From JAVWHP01 sp036639955 (GTDB lineage: Bacteria; Bacillota_I; Bacilli_A; Erysipelotrichales; Erysipelotrichaceae): DNA of 60,115 bases. Under the pieces are notes generated by a model. That model searched no databases. It was given only the letters and a program-made list of their open reading frames with translations, and was not told the origin of the DNA. Both the position numbers and the translations under genes were made by a program. This document shows positions 14,867-24,532 of this stretch, in pieces. Location of the stretch: the NCBI GenBank assembly GCA_036639955.1, contig JAVWHP010000009.1, positions 1 to 60,115 on the forward strand. Direction: 5' to 3'. Position 1 is the first letter of the stretch; every line of letters starts with the position of its first letter.

Positions 14867-17558
14867 AGTTTTTCACCTCTTCATAGGGTAATGTAAATGA
14901 GAATATACTTCCTTTAGGTTCATTATCTTTTACTAAAATTTGACCACCATGAGCATTAACAATAGATTTACATAAAGCTAAACCTAAACCTAAACTTCTT
15001 CTACCATCAATTACTGTATTTTTAGGAGTATAGAACATATCAAATATCCTTAACTTATCTTCTTTAGATAAACCTACTCCATTATCAGATATAGATACTT
15101 TAACATACTTACCTTGTTTCTCATAGTTAATTAATATTGTTGATCCTTCTGGAGTATATTTGATTGCATTATCAACAATATTAATTATAACTTGTACTAT
15201 AAGATGGGCATCCATCTTACATACTATAATAGAATTATTATTTATTACTTTAATTGTATGCTTTAATGATCGACGATTAATATGCGATATAGCTTCTTCT
15301 ATTATTTCGTCGATTAGTTCTGGTATAAGTTTTAAATGCATGGTTCCATCTTCTATTTTAGTTACAGATAATAGATTTTCAACTATATTAATTAACCACA
15401 TAGAATCATCATAGATATCACTATATAGTTGAAATCTATTATCTTTTGTTAGTTTAGCTTCGCTTCTAATTAGTACATTAGCATTACCACTAATACTAGT
15501 TAAAGGAGTTCTTAAATCATGAGATATAGATCTTAATAGATTAGCTCTTAATTGTTCATTCTTAGCTAAAGTAGCAGCTGCTTCTCTTTGTTTACTAGCA
15601 TTATCTTTTTCTAATGCTAGTGCACATTCTCCTAATATAGATAACATTATATTATTCTCAAAGGTTTCTAAAGCTTTAGTATCTACAGATATACCTACTA
15701 CACCATAAACTTTATCAGAAGCTCTTACTGCTAAATATAGACACTTACTACTTCCTAAAGTATTAGTAGTAGCTCCTGCATGTTTTTTATTTTTAAATAC
15801 CCAATGAGCTACTGCTCGTTCATTACTACATATTAAATTATCAACCATATCTTTATCTTCTATAGTAGTAAACACTATAGGTTCTTGTAGTATTTCATCC
15901 TTAATAGGATAAAATACTATATTACGATTAAATAATTTTAATAGTTGTTTAGAAGTAACACTAATTATATCATTAGTTTCTTTTTGTTCTTGTAATAACA
16001 TATTAGTTTCTAATAATATTTTAGTACGATATGCTGTTTGAGCTGATTGTTTAGCTTGTAGTTTTATCTTACTAGCTAATGAACCAGTAAGGATTGCAGC
16101 AATAAACATTATAAGAAAAGTAACTGGATAACCAGAATCATAAGCTTTTAAAGATAATATAGGTTCTATAAAAAAGAAATTAAAGATTAATACACTTAAG
16201 ATTGAGCTAATTACACTATATATACTACTGCTAGTTACAATAGCTGTAACTAATACACTTAAAATATATACAGTTATTATGTTAGATTCACTAAAACCTA
16301 AATTAAAAAATAGATAACCTAATAATGAAGCTGCTAATAATATTAATATTGAAGCTACAATATCTTTTAATCTTATTGGATCCTTCTTTATATTCTTAGT
16401 TGCTTTATAGTTATTTTCTATTTGGTTTTCTGGAATAATATATATATCTAAATCTGGTGCTAGTGCTATTAGTTTTTCTGTTAATGATTGTTTAGCTAAA
16501 AAGGTTTTTAATTTTATATTACTTCTTCCTAATATAATTTTAGATACTTTAGATAGTTTTGCAAATTCAGCTATTTGATATGCTACATCATCTCCATAAG
16601 CTGTTTCTATTGTTGCTCCTAATTGTTGTGCTAAATGAATGTTCTCTCTTAGACGTAATCTATTATCTTCACTCATATTAGAGTAATCACTAGTTTCAAC
16701 AAATAGAGCAGTAAAACCACTATTAAAAGCTTTAGCCATTCTAGAAGCTGCTCTTATTATTTTAGTATTACTAGGTGCTGAAGATAAGCATACCATAACA
16801 TGTTCATCAGTAGAGTAATCTAAACCTAAAGGAGGTTTAGATTTCTCTGCCATTCTATTTACACGATCTGCCATTCTTCTTAAAGCTATTTCTCTTAAAG
16901 ATATTAAATTAGCTTCAGTAAAGAAGTTACCCAACGCTTTTCTAGCTTGATTTTCTTTATATATATTACCTGCATTCAATCTCTCTATTAATTCAATTGG
17001 TTCAATATCAACTAGCTTTACTTCATTAGCATTATCAAATACATGGTCAGGTATTCTTTCTCTTACTAATATTCCAGTAATAGCAGCAACCTTATCATTT
17101 AAGCTTTCTATATGTTGTACATTAAGCGTTGTATATACATCTATTCCAGCATTCAATAGTTCTTCTATATCCTTATAACGTTTAGTATGTCTACTACCTA
17201 TAGCATTACTATGAGCTAGTTCATCTACTAATATAAGTTGTGGTTTACGTAATAATGCTTGATCAATATCTAGTTCCTTTAAACTTATATTCTTATAAGG
17301 TATATTAACTGTAGGTATTACTTCTAATCCATTAATTAAAGCAGAAGTTTCAGGTCTAGTATGAGGTTCTATATAACCTATAACGACATCTACGCCTCTC
17401 TTCTTTATCAAATGGGCTGCTTCTAACATAGCATAAGTTTTACCAACTCCTGCTGCATAACCAAAGAATATCTTTAAACGACCTCTTGAGGTATCAACTG
17501 TTTGTTCTTCATTAATCTTTTTTAGCATTTCTTCAGGAGTAGCTCTTGTTATCATCAT
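14859..17558 (-). CDS. kdpD: potassium sensor histidine kinase KdpD
   Basis: 899 residues, full length. N-terminal KdpD domain with Walker A GYAAGVGKT (33-41); a universal-stress-protein-like domain (about 250-370); four membrane helices (about 398-495); a GAF-like region; the HisKA helix with SISHDLRTPLTS (His680) and an ATPase domain with N box (NIVDNAIKYTP), G1 (DNGVGL) and G2 (LGLGLALCKS). It senses low potassium and ionic strength and controls KdpE. Transcribed as a kdpDE unit 137 bases after kdpC; that gap holds an extended -10 (TGTTATAAT, about 17628-17636), so a second promoter is likely. Confidence 0.95.
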   Translation of the reverse strand: MMITRATPEEMLKKINEEQTVDTSRGRLKIFFGYAAGVGKTYAMLEAAHLIKKRGVDVVIGYIEPHTRPETSALINGLEVIPTVNIPYKNISLKELDIDQALLRKPQLILVDELAHSNAIGSRHTKRYKDIEELLNAGIDVYTTLNVQHIESLNDKVAAITGILVRERIPDHVFDNANEVKLVDIEPIELIERLNAGNIYKENQARKALGNFFTEANLISLREIALRRMADRVNRMAEKSKPPLGLDYSTDEHVMVCLSSAPSNTKIIRAASRMAKAFNSGFTALFVETSDYSNMSEDNRLRLRENIHLAQQLGATIETAYGDDVAYQIAEFAKLSKVSKIILGRSNIKLKTFLAKQSLTEKLIALAPDLDIYIIPENQIENNYKATKNIKKDPIRLKDIVASILILLAASLLGYLFFNLGFSESNIITVYILSVLVTAIVTSSSIYSVISSILSVLIFNFFFIEPILSLKAYDSGYPVTFLIMFIAAILTGSLASKIKLQAKQSAQTAYRTKILLETNMLLQEQKETNDIISVTSKQLLKLFNRNIVFYPIKDEILQEPIVFTTIEDKDMVDNLICSNERAVAHWVFKNKKHAGATTNTLGSSKCLYLAVRASDKVYGVVGISVDTKALETFENNIMLSILGECALALEKDNASKQREAAATLAKNEQLRANLLRSISHDLRTPLTSISGNANVLIRSEAKLTKDNRFQLYSDIYDDSMWLINIVENLLSVTKIEDGTMHLKLIPELIDEIIEEAISHINRRSLKHTIKVINNNSIIVCKMDAHLIVQVIINIVDNAIKYTPEGSTILINYEKQGKYVKVSISDNGVGLSKEDKLRIFDMFYTPKNTVIDGRRSLGLGLALCKSIVNAHGGQILVKDNEPKGSIFSFTLPYEEVKNYE

Positions 17559-17695
17559 TACACCGCCTTCTATTTATCTATCTTTCTTATAATTCTTATA
17601 TCTTATAATTCTTCCATCTTTTTTATTTTATTATAACACACTATATAAGTATAAAATACTAGCTTCAACATTACTTGAATTACTAGTATAATTTG

Positions 17696-18301
17696 TTATT
17701 TTAATATTCCTTCTATCATTAGATTTACTTTTAAAACATTTACTGTTTCTTCACCAAAGATACCTAATAATTTAGAGTTTGTACATTCCTCTATAATCTT
17801 TTCTAGTTCTTGACTACTTAGATTAGTATTAGCTACTAGTCTTGGTATTTGATAAGTAGCTGCTGCTACTGATATATGTGGATCTAATCCACTTCCTGAA
17901 CATGTTACTAAATCTACAGGTATACTTTCTGTTTTAGCTTCTGGATTAGCAGCTTTAATGTTAACTACTCTTTGTTCTATAAGTAGTTTATATTCATCAC
18001 TAGCTGGACTCATATTAGAAGGGATAGCATACATTAACTTATTACCATCTTTATCAGTATAAGTATTAGTATCAATATTCATTATACGTCCCCACATATG
18101 ATTAGCATCATTAAATTCTTGTCCTAATAGTTCTGAACCATATTTTTTACCATCTATTTCAATTATACTTCCATTAGCTTTATCAGGGAATACTACTTGT
18201 GCAAATACACTAATAGCTGCTGTATATAATAATCCACATATTACACTGAATATTAATAGTAATATTGCTGCTTTAGGAAATACTTCTTTGATTGTTTTCA
18301 T
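17696..18301 (-). CDS. kdpC: K+-transporting ATPase subunit KdpC
   Basis: 201 residues with one N-terminal membrane helix (about 9-33) and a periplasmic-side domain containing the conserved SGSGLDPHIS (about 134-143) and AAATYQIPRLVA, which identify KdpC. It stabilises the KdpFABC complex and raises ATP affinity. Fifteen bases after kdpB. An imperfect inverted repeat (ATACTAG...CTAGTAT) follows the stop at about 17657-17690 and may attenuate read-through to kdpD. Confidence 0.95.
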   Translation of the reverse strand: MKTIKEVFPKAAILLLIFSVICGLLYTAAISVFAQVVFPDKANGSIIEIDGKKYGSELLGQEFNDANHMWGRIMNIDTNTYTDKDGNKLMYAIPSNMSPASDEYKLLIEQRVVNIKAANPEAKTESIPVDLVTCSGSGLDPHISVAAATYQIPRLVANTNLSSQELEKIIEECTNSKLLGIFGEETVNVLKVNLMIEGILK

Positions 18302-18316
18302 AATATTACTTCCTTT

Positions 18317-20386
18317 CTATACTAATCCAATGAGGACTAGGATCATATCAATTAATTTTATAAATATAAATGGTGTTATAAGTCCACCTAAACCATATAT
18401 TAGAAGGTTTCTTTGTAGTAGTTTACTTGCTGATACTTCTCTGTATTTTACTCCTTTTAATGCTAAGGGTATTAAAGCTATAATTACTAATGCATTATAG
18501 ATTACTGCTGCTAATATTGCGCTTTGAGCGCTTCCTAGGTGCATAATGTTTAATGCTGCTAATCCTGGATATAGTCCCATAAATAGTGCTGGTATGATAG
18601 CAAAGTATTTAGCTAAGTCGTTAGCTATTGAGAAGGTTGTTAGACTTCCTCTTGTCATTAATAGTTGTTTACCGATACGTACAATTTCAATCAACTTGGT
18701 TGGAGATGAATCTAGGTCTACCATGTTTCCTGCTTCTTTAGCGGCTTGGGTGCCGGTGTTCATGGCTACTGCTACATCTGCTTGAGCTAATGCTGGAGCA
18801 TCATTAGTACCATCACCAGTCATTGCTACAAGATGACCTTGCATTTGAAAGTTTCTAATCATTTCTAGTTTACCTTCAGGTGTAGCTTCTGCTAAGAAGT
18901 CATCTACTCCTGCTTCAGCAGCAATACTAGCAGCTGTTAAAGGATTATCTCCAGTAATCATAATAGTTTTGATACCCATTTTACGCATATCAGCAAATTT
19001 TTCATGGACGCCTTCTTTTATAATATCTTTAAGATGTATTACTCCTAAAATTTTATGATTCTTAGCTACCACCAATGGAGTACCACCCTGATTAGCTATC
19101 TCATTAACTGCATCCCTACAGGCTTGTGAATATGCTCCACCATTGGCTTCAACATAATCTTTCACGGAGTCAGCAGCACCTTTTCTAATTTCGTTTCCTT
19201 CAAAGTTGACTCCGCTCATTCTAGTTTTAGCAGTGAAGCCAATGTAGGACATGTTCTTATCACTTAAATTTCTTTCTCTAATATTGAATAGTTCTTTAGC
19301 TAACATTACCACACTACGTCCTTCTGGTGTTTCATCTGCTAATGATGATAGTTGAGCAGCATCAGCTACTTCTTCTTCACTATAGCCATCAACGCCAACA
19401 AATCGACATGCTTGTCTATTACCTAATGTAATTGTTCCTGTTTTATCTAGCATTAGAATATCTACATCTCCAGCAGCTTCAATAGCACGACCACTCATTG
19501 CTAAAACGTTAGCTTGGTTTAGTCTTGACATACCTGCTATTCCAATTGATGATAATAAAGCACCAATTGTAGTTGGAGCTAAACAAACAAGTAATGCTAC
19601 TAGTGTTGTAGCAGAAGTAGGATTTGGTGCTCCTGCTAGTTTTGCACTAAAAGCAGAATAAGTATATAAACTTATAGTAACTAAGATAAATATTATTGAT
19701 AGAGCTACTAAGAATATTTGTAAAGCAATTTCATTAGGTGTTTTCTTACGAGCAGCACCTTCTACCATTGCTATCATTTTATCTAGAAAGCTTTCTCCTG
19801 GCTTACTAGTTACTTGAACTACTATCCAATCAGATAGAACACTAGTTCCCCCAGTTACAGCACTACGGTCTCCACCACTCTCTCTAATAACAGGAGCAGA
19901 TTCTCCAGTTATAGCACTCTCATCAACAGAAGCAGCACCATCTATTACTTCACCATCAGCAGGTATTTGTTCACCTGCTTTAACAATAACAATATCTCCC
20001 TTTAATAATAAGGCACTAGATATCTCAGTAATCTTATCTTTAGTATCAATGGATTCAATCTTATTAGCTAACACATCTTTTTTAGCAGATCTTAAAGAAT
20101 CAGCTTGTGCCTTACCTCTACCTTCAGCAATAGCTTCAGCAAAGTTAGCAAATAATACAGTAAACCATAATATAATTGTTACTGCAAACGTAAAACTAGA
20201 ATTAACATCTTTAATACCAAACAAAGATATAACCCATAAAATAGTTGTTAAAATAGAAGCTATATAAACTAATAGCATAACAGGATTTTCTGCTTGTGTC
20301 TTAGGATTTAACTTTATAAAAGAATCTTTTATTGCTCTTATTAGCATCTTTTTATCTGCTAAAGCACTTTTATTTTTATTTGTCAT
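18317..20386 (-). CDS. kdpB: K+-transporting P-type ATPase subunit KdpB
   Basis: 689 residues. P-type ATPase motifs are complete: TGES (160-163, actuator), DKTGT with phospho-Asp314, the Lys in KGAADS, and the hinge TGDGTNDAPAL near 525. The Glu-Ser of TGES corresponds to the serine phosphorylation site known in the E. coli pump. It hydrolyses ATP to drive potassium through KdpA. Neighbours kdpA (gap 15) and kdpC show the usual order. Confidence 0.97.
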   Translation of the reverse strand: MTNKNKSALADKKMLIRAIKDSFIKLNPKTQAENPVMLLVYIASILTTILWVISLFGIKDVNSSFTFAVTIILWFTVLFANFAEAIAEGRGKAQADSLRSAKKDVLANKIESIDTKDKITEISSALLLKGDIVIVKAGEQIPADGEVIDGAASVDESAITGESAPVIRESGGDRSAVTGGTSVLSDWIVVQVTSKPGESFLDKMIAMVEGAARKKTPNEIALQIFLVALSIIFILVTISLYTYSAFSAKLAGAPNPTSATTLVALLVCLAPTTIGALLSSIGIAGMSRLNQANVLAMSGRAIEAAGDVDILMLDKTGTITLGNRQACRFVGVDGYSEEEVADAAQLSSLADETPEGRSVVMLAKELFNIRERNLSDKNMSYIGFTAKTRMSGVNFEGNEIRKGAADSVKDYVEANGGAYSQACRDAVNEIANQGGTPLVVAKNHKILGVIHLKDIIKEGVHEKFADMRKMGIKTIMITGDNPLTAASIAAEAGVDDFLAEATPEGKLEMIRNFQMQGHLVAMTGDGTNDAPALAQADVAVAMNTGTQAAKEAGNMVDLDSSPTKLIEIVRIGKQLLMTRGSLTTFSIANDLAKYFAIIPALFMGLYPGLAALNIMHLGSAQSAILAAVIYNALVIIALIPLALKGVKYREVSASKLLQRNLLIYGLGGLITPFIFIKLIDMILVLIGLV

Positions 20387-20401
20387 ATATTTTCCTACTT
20401 T

Positions 20402-22216
20402 CTATAGAATCATTTCAAAGAATTCAGCAATTGGTCCTAATGCTAATGCTGGAAAGAAGCTTAATGCACCTATTAATAACACTATAAATATTAATAAGAA
20501 TACAAATAATGGATTAGTAGTTGATAGTGTACCTGATGTAGTAGCTATCTTCTTCTTTTCTACCATACTTCCAGCTATTGCTAAGATAGCTACTATTGGT
20601 ATAAACCTAGCAAATAGCATTACTATTCCTAACAATACATTAAGGAACTGTGTATTAGCATTGAATCCTGCAAACGCCGAACCATTATTACCTCCACATG
20701 ATGTAAATGTATATAATAATTCTGAGAAACCATGAGTACCACTGCTTGATAAGCTATCCATTACGCTTGGTACCATTGCTGCTATACTACTTCCTGCAAG
20801 TATTGCAATAGGTGTTGCTAAACATGCTAATACTGCCCATTTCATTTCATATGGTTCTATTTTCTTTCCTAGGAATTCTGGTGTTCTACCTACCATTAGT
20901 CCTGCTATAAATACTGTTAATATAGCAAATCCTAACATTCCATATAGTCCACATCCTACTCCTCCAAATACTACTTCTCCTAATTGCATTAGCAGCATAG
21001 TTACCATTCCACCTAATGGTGTAAGACTACTGTGCATTGAATTAACTGATCCACTAGATGCCGCTGTTGTATATGCACTCCATGTTGATGAAGAAGCTAT
21101 TCCAAATCTTGCTTCTTTACCTTCCATATTACCTCCTGCTTGTTCTACATTAGTAATGTTAACATTACCATTAGAAGCTAATTGAGGTGTACCTATTTGT
21201 TCATTAACTGCTATACAACTTAATGCCATTAATAAGCATATAAACATAGCACTAAATATTGCTATTCCTTGTTTCTTATTTGCTACATTACGTCCAAATG
21301 TAAAGCATAGAGCTGCTGGTATCAATAATATAGAAGTCATCTCTATAATATTAGTAAATGCATTAGGATTCTCTAATGGATGTGCTGCATTAACTCCAAA
21401 GAATCCTCCTCCATTAGTTCCAGATTGTTTTATTGCTACTTGTGATGCAGCAGGTCCTGTTGGTACTAATTGTTCTTTAATTATAGTAGCATCATTTACT
21501 ACTACACCATCTATAGTTACTGTATTATTCTCTAGATCAATGATAGCATTATCTAATATTTCACCATCACTATTAATTGCAATGCTTTCTACTAAAGCTA
21601 CCTTATCATAAGGATTAATACTTTGTACTACTCCTCCTCCAACTAATAACATAGCTATTACTATATTAACTGGTAATAGTATTTGTACTATGATTCTAGT
21701 CATATCTACCCAGTAACTTCCTAATCCTTTTTCTTTTACTCTTTTAATTCCTCTTATTAATGCAAATAATACTGCTATCCCTGTTGCTGCACTTACAAAG
21801 TTTTGTACACATAGTGCCATTGCTTGTGTAAAGAAACTTAATAACGCTTCTCCTGTATATGCTTGCCAATTAGTATTAGTTATAAAACTAACTGCTGTAT
21901 TAAATGCTAAATCCCATTTAACATTTGCTAATCCTTGCGGATTACCAAATATATAGCCTTGTAGCATCTGTATCAACATTACTACTACTAAACTAATAAA
22001 CGAAAATACTAATACTGATGTTAAATATTTTTTCCATCCCATATCTTCATCTTCTTTAATTCCTAATATCTTAAATATAATCTTTTCAATAGGTAAAGTA
22101 ATTTTACTCATAAATGTTTTTTCTCCATTCATTACTTTACCTATATAGCTTCCTAAGGGTATCGCTAATAGGACTAATACTATTAGATATCCTATATATT
22201 GTATAATTGTTTGCAT
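20402..22216 (-). CDS. kdpA: K+-transporting ATPase subunit KdpA
   Basis: 604 residues, ten or more membrane helices. Conserved KdpA segments include VSAATGIAVLFALIRG (about 142-157), GTNGGGFFGVNAAHPLENP (about 263-281) and TSCGGNNGSAFAGFN (about 507-521), parts of the four selectivity-filter repeats. It is the potassium-selective channel-like subunit. It begins on the last base of the kdpF stop codon (TAATG), so the two are translationally coupled. Confidence 0.97.
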   Translation of the reverse strand: MQTIIQYIGYLIVLVLLAIPLGSYIGKVMNGEKTFMSKITLPIEKIIFKILGIKEDEDMGWKKYLTSVLVFSFISLVVVMLIQMLQGYIFGNPQGLANVKWDLAFNTAVSFITNTNWQAYTGEALLSFFTQAMALCVQNFVSAATGIAVLFALIRGIKRVKEKGLGSYWVDMTRIIVQILLPVNIVIAMLLVGGGVVQSINPYDKVALVESIAINSDGEILDNAIIDLENNTVTIDGVVVNDATIIKEQLVPTGPAASQVAIKQSGTNGGGFFGVNAAHPLENPNAFTNIIEMTSILLIPAALCFTFGRNVANKKQGIAIFSAMFICLLMALSCIAVNEQIGTPQLASNGNVNITNVEQAGGNMEGKEARFGIASSSTWSAYTTAASSGSVNSMHSSLTPLGGMVTMLLMQLGEVVFGGVGCGLYGMLGFAILTVFIAGLMVGRTPEFLGKKIEPYEMKWAVLACLATPIAILAGSSIAAMVPSVMDSLSSSGTHGFSELLYTFTSCGGNNGSAFAGFNANTQFLNVLLGIVMLFARFIPIVAILAIAGSMVEKKKIATTSGTLSTTNPLFVFLLIFIVLLIGALSFFPALALGPIAEFFEMIL

Positions 22217-22305
22217 TATTGTTTATCTCCCTTCATTAGTATTACTACATAATATATTAGTAATAGCATTGCTATCACTCCTATAAATCCTACTATTACA
22301 TCCAT
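22216..22305 (-). CDS. kdpF: KdpF, small subunit of the K+ ATPase
   Basis: 29 residues: MDVIVGFIGVIAML, then LLIYYVVILMKGDKQ, a single membrane helix with a short basic tail, the right size and place for KdpF. ATG 22305 has GGAGAA six bases upstream. Its stop TAA shares its last base with the kdpA start. KdpF sits between KdpA and KdpB and stabilises the complex, in part through lipids. Short genes of this kind are easily missed in annotation. Confidence 0.88.
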   Translation of the reverse strand: MDVIVGFIGVIAMLLLIYYVVILMKGDKQ

Positions 22306-22357
22306 ATAATTTCTCCTATATTCTTTAATCTTTAGACAGTTCTTTGTGTCTTGTAAT

Positions 22358-22386
22358 ATTATAGCAGTCCTTAAATTAAGAAGGTA
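22358..22386 (-). promoter_or_regulatory. kdpFABC promoter
   Basis: Extended -10 TGCTATAAT about 50 bases before kdpF with a poor -35 (TACCTT at 17 bases), as expected for a promoter that needs an activator. The AT-rich tract at about 22386-22437 is where KdpE would bind. Confidence 0.6.
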
Positions 22387-22440
22387 TTTGTATATAGTTA
22401 CTTGGTGTTAAGATTATATTAAGTTAATAGTTTATAATAT

Positions 22441-22469
22441 AAAAAAAGAGCCACTAGATGGCTCTTTAG
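22441..22469 (-). terminator. terminator of ldh
   Basis: AAAGAGCCA-TCTAG-TGGCTCTTT followed by TTTTAT on the minus strand, about 30 bases after the ldh stop. Confidence 0.85.
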
Positions 22470-22496
22470 TACTTTATAAGGTTGTTTGGGTTGATC

Positions 22497-23450
22497 TTAT
22501 TTGATCATTTCTTCTATTTCATCAATGATTGTTTCGTTTAATACTTTACAGCTGTTATCAAATTTTGCTTTATCTACGCTGTTAAGATCTAATTCCATTA
22601 TTTCTTTTACTCCATCACGATTAACTACAGCTGGTACTCCAATGTAGATTCCTTCATGACCATATTCTCCATCTAAATAAGTAGATACAGTTAAGATAAC
22701 ATTTTCATCATCTAATATAGCATGTACTATACGTGCTAGTGCTAAACCAATACCATAGTATGTGGCTCTTTTTCTTGAAATAATTTCATAAGCTGCTTGT
22801 TGTACTTGTGAATAGATTTCATGTAAATCACTTAATGGTTTATTCTTACTATCTAAGATTTCTAATAAGTTTTTACATCCTACATAACTATGAGTCCAAG
22901 GTACAAAGCTTGAATCTCCATGTTCACCCATGATATAAGCATGAATATTGTTTGTAGATACATTTAAATATTTAGACATTAAGTAACGTAATCTAGCAGT
23001 ATCTAATGTAGTACCTGATCCTATTACTCTTTCTCTTGGTAATCCAGATACTTTCCAAGCTACATAGCTCATTAAGTCTACTGGGTTACTTGCAATTAGC
23101 ATTATTCCATCAAATCCTGATTTCATAATACTTTCTACAATACCTTTCATAATTCTTGTATTTATTTTTGTTAGGTCTAAACGAGTTTGACCCTCTTTTT
23201 GTGCTGCACCTGCAGTAATAATTACCATTGCTGCATCTTTACAATCATCATAGCTTCCAGCATTAATTGTTACATTACCTGGAGCATATGCAAGACCATG
23301 GTTTAAATCCATAGCTTCTCCAATTGCTTTTTCTGTGTCAAGGTCAACTAAAACTAATTCATCAATTCCACCTTGGTTTAATAAAGAATAAGCTGCGCTC
23401 ATTCCAACAAATCCTGTACCGACTAATACTACTTTTCTCTTTTCATTCAT
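22497..23450 (-). CDS. ldh: L-lactate dehydrogenase
   Basis: 317 residues from ATG 23450; the longer GTG form would start inside the AGAGGTG ribosome site. NAD-binding GTGFVG (11-16); the substrate loop is AAQKEGQTRLDL with Gln88, which marks lactate rather than malate dehydrogenase (Arg there in malate enzymes); the active-site His177 is in GEHGDS (175-180) and Arg in GTTLDTARLR. It reduces pyruvate to L-lactate and regenerates NAD+ in fermentation. Monocistronic, with a strong promoter and a candidate CcpA site. Confidence 0.95.
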   Translation of the reverse strand: MNEKRKVVLVGTGFVGMSAAYSLLNQGGIDELVLVDLDTEKAIGEAMDLNHGLAYAPGNVTINAGSYDDCKDAAMVIITAGAAQKEGQTRLDLTKINTRIMKGIVESIMKSGFDGIMLIASNPVDLMSYVAWKVSGLPRERVIGSGTTLDTARLRYLMSKYLNVSTNNIHAYIMGEHGDSSFVPWTHSYVGCKNLLEILDSKNKPLSDLHEIYSQVQQAAYEIISRKRATYYGIGLALARIVHAILDDENVILTVSTYLDGEYGHEGIYIGVPAVVNRDGVKEIMELDLNSVDKAKFDNSCKVLNETIIDEIEEMIK

Positions 23451-23483
23451 ATAAAACACCTCTTCAAATTTTAACCATATATT

Positions 23484-23512
23484 AGTATATCCTTCTTTTA
23501 ATTAAGTTGCAA
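23484..23512 (-). promoter_or_regulatory. ldh promoter
   Basis: Minus strand TTGCAA, 17 bases, TATACT; the -10 ends about 34 bases before the start codon. Confidence 0.8.
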
Positions 23513-23524
23513 TGAAATAAATTA

Positions 23525-23540
23525 TTACAATCGCTTACAA
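23525..23540 (-). promoter_or_regulatory. candidate cre (CcpA) site upstream of ldh
   Basis: TTGTAAGCGATTGTAA on the minus strand fits the cre consensus WTGNAANCGNWNNCAW with one mismatch. Its centre lies about 54 bases before the probable transcription start, upstream of the -35, where CcpA usually activates. No ccpA gene is in the window. Confidence 0.45.
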
Positions 23541-23660
23541 TTGAATAACTGACAAATTCTTACCAATTATAAGTCAATTTTTGTAAATACTCAAAGTAAT
23601 TTAAGTATATATAAACTTAGTATATAATATTTTATCTTAATCTAATCTAGTAATAAATGT

Positions 23661-23702
23661 AAAAAAGCACCTTCTAGATCCCACTCTAGAGGTGCTTTTT
23701 TA
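23661..23702. terminator. terminator after agrB, bidirectional
   Basis: AAAAAAGCACCT-C/T-TAGA stem pairs with TCTAGAGGTGCTTTTTT: 16 or so paired bases with A-run and T-run on the two sides, 40 bases after the agrB stop. Confidence 0.9.
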
Positions 23703-23741
23703 CTACCTTAGGTTAAATATAATTATTGAGCATAATAACTC

Positions 23742-24305
23742 CTAAGATTTATGGTGAAACGGAAACAACATCATTGATGATACGATTAATGCATAAGCTA
23801 TTGAATAACTAATTTTATAATACTTAAAGTTATAGCTAACTATAATTATAATAATATATAATATAGCTATTAATATTGAAATATGTTTATTTCTTTTCTT
23901 TTCTTCTTTAGTTAAGATCTTGTTTAAAGTATCTTGAGGTGAATATTTCCATATTACTATTATACTAAGTATACTAGATACTAATACAACCACTATATTA
24001 ATATTTAATAAATTTAGTAATACTACTAGTACTATGTAAAGAAGTGATGATAGAATTAAACAATTTCGATAATTACTTGCATGATAACCTCCACAGTACA
24101 TCCTTAACCACATAAAGGATATAAAATAGATTAAGGCTTCAGGCAATGTATTACTTATAATACCAACAAAAGCTACTATGCAAAACAATACAAGTTTAAA
24201 TAGGAAAACTTCAAGACCATAAGTTATTAATTCTAATTCATTATCTTGGATGATGTCGCTATTGCGACACATCCTTGATAATTTAAGAGCAATAGTATGT
24301 AACAC
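23742..24305 (-). CDS. agrB: AgrB-type autoinducer-peptide processing protease
   Basis: 187 residues, several membrane helices. The AgrB active site is in place: MYCGGYHASNYRNC, with His75 and Cys82 seven residues apart as in staphylococcal AgrB. It cuts the AgrD precursor behind the future C-terminus and forms the thiolactone. Starts with GTG overlapping the agrD stop (TAGTG), so synthesis is coupled to its substrate. Last gene of the A-C-D-B run. Confidence 0.93.
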   Translation of the reverse strand: MLHTIALKLSRMCRNSDIIQDNELELITYGLEVFLFKLVLFCIVAFVGIISNTLPEALIYFISFMWLRMYCGGYHASNYRNCLILSSLLYIVLVVLLNLLNINIVVVLVSSILSIIVIWKYSPQDTLNKILTKEEKKRNKHISILIAILYIIIIIVSYNFKYYKISYSIAYALIVSSMMLFPFHHKS

Positions 24306-24439
24306 TACTTTTTAAACTTATTTATACTACTAGGTTCCTTTGGTTGGAAACTAGGTCCTAAACAAGTTGTGTTAGCAGAACTTTTAGCAGTACTAATTGC
24401 TACTTGTTTTACTATGCTTAAGAATCTCTTCTTTATCAT
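24305..24439 (-). CDS. agrD: AgrD-type autoinducing peptide precursor
   Basis: 44 residues from ATG 24439 with AAGGAGGAAATAAAG upstream. Three parts can be seen: an amphipathic basic N-terminal helix (MIKKRFLSIVKQVAIS), the core ANTTCLGPSF with the ring Cys26, and a C-terminal recognition tail starting QPKEPSSINKF, equivalent to the PK-x-P tail of other AgrD proteins. The mature peptide is likely a thiolactone closed on Cys26 with Ser30 or Phe31 as its C-terminus. Phe31 fits the usual hydrophobic end but makes a six-residue ring; Ser30 gives the usual five. Too short for default gene finders. Confidence 0.88.
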   Translation of the reverse strand: MIKKRFLSIVKQVAISTAKSSANTTCLGPSFQPKEPSSINKFKK

Positions 24440-24464
24440 CTTTATTTCCTCCTTGTATGTTAAA

Positions 24465-24532
24465 ATCATAACTTATAATGTCCATCATTTGAATAGTTTT
24501 TACTTAAGGTAAAGATAATTGCACCTAACTTA
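24465..24532 (-). promoter_or_regulatory. possible agrDB promoter with AgrA-type direct repeats
   Basis: Minus strand TTCAAA, 17 bases, TATGAT (24465-24493) in the 85-base gap before agrD. Upstream lie TAAGTTAGG (24524-24532) and TACCTTAAG (24503-24511), 12 bases apart, the 9-12-9 spacing of LytTR/AgrA sites. The second repeat is a poor match. If real, agrDB is boosted by its own response regulator. Confidence 0.4.
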
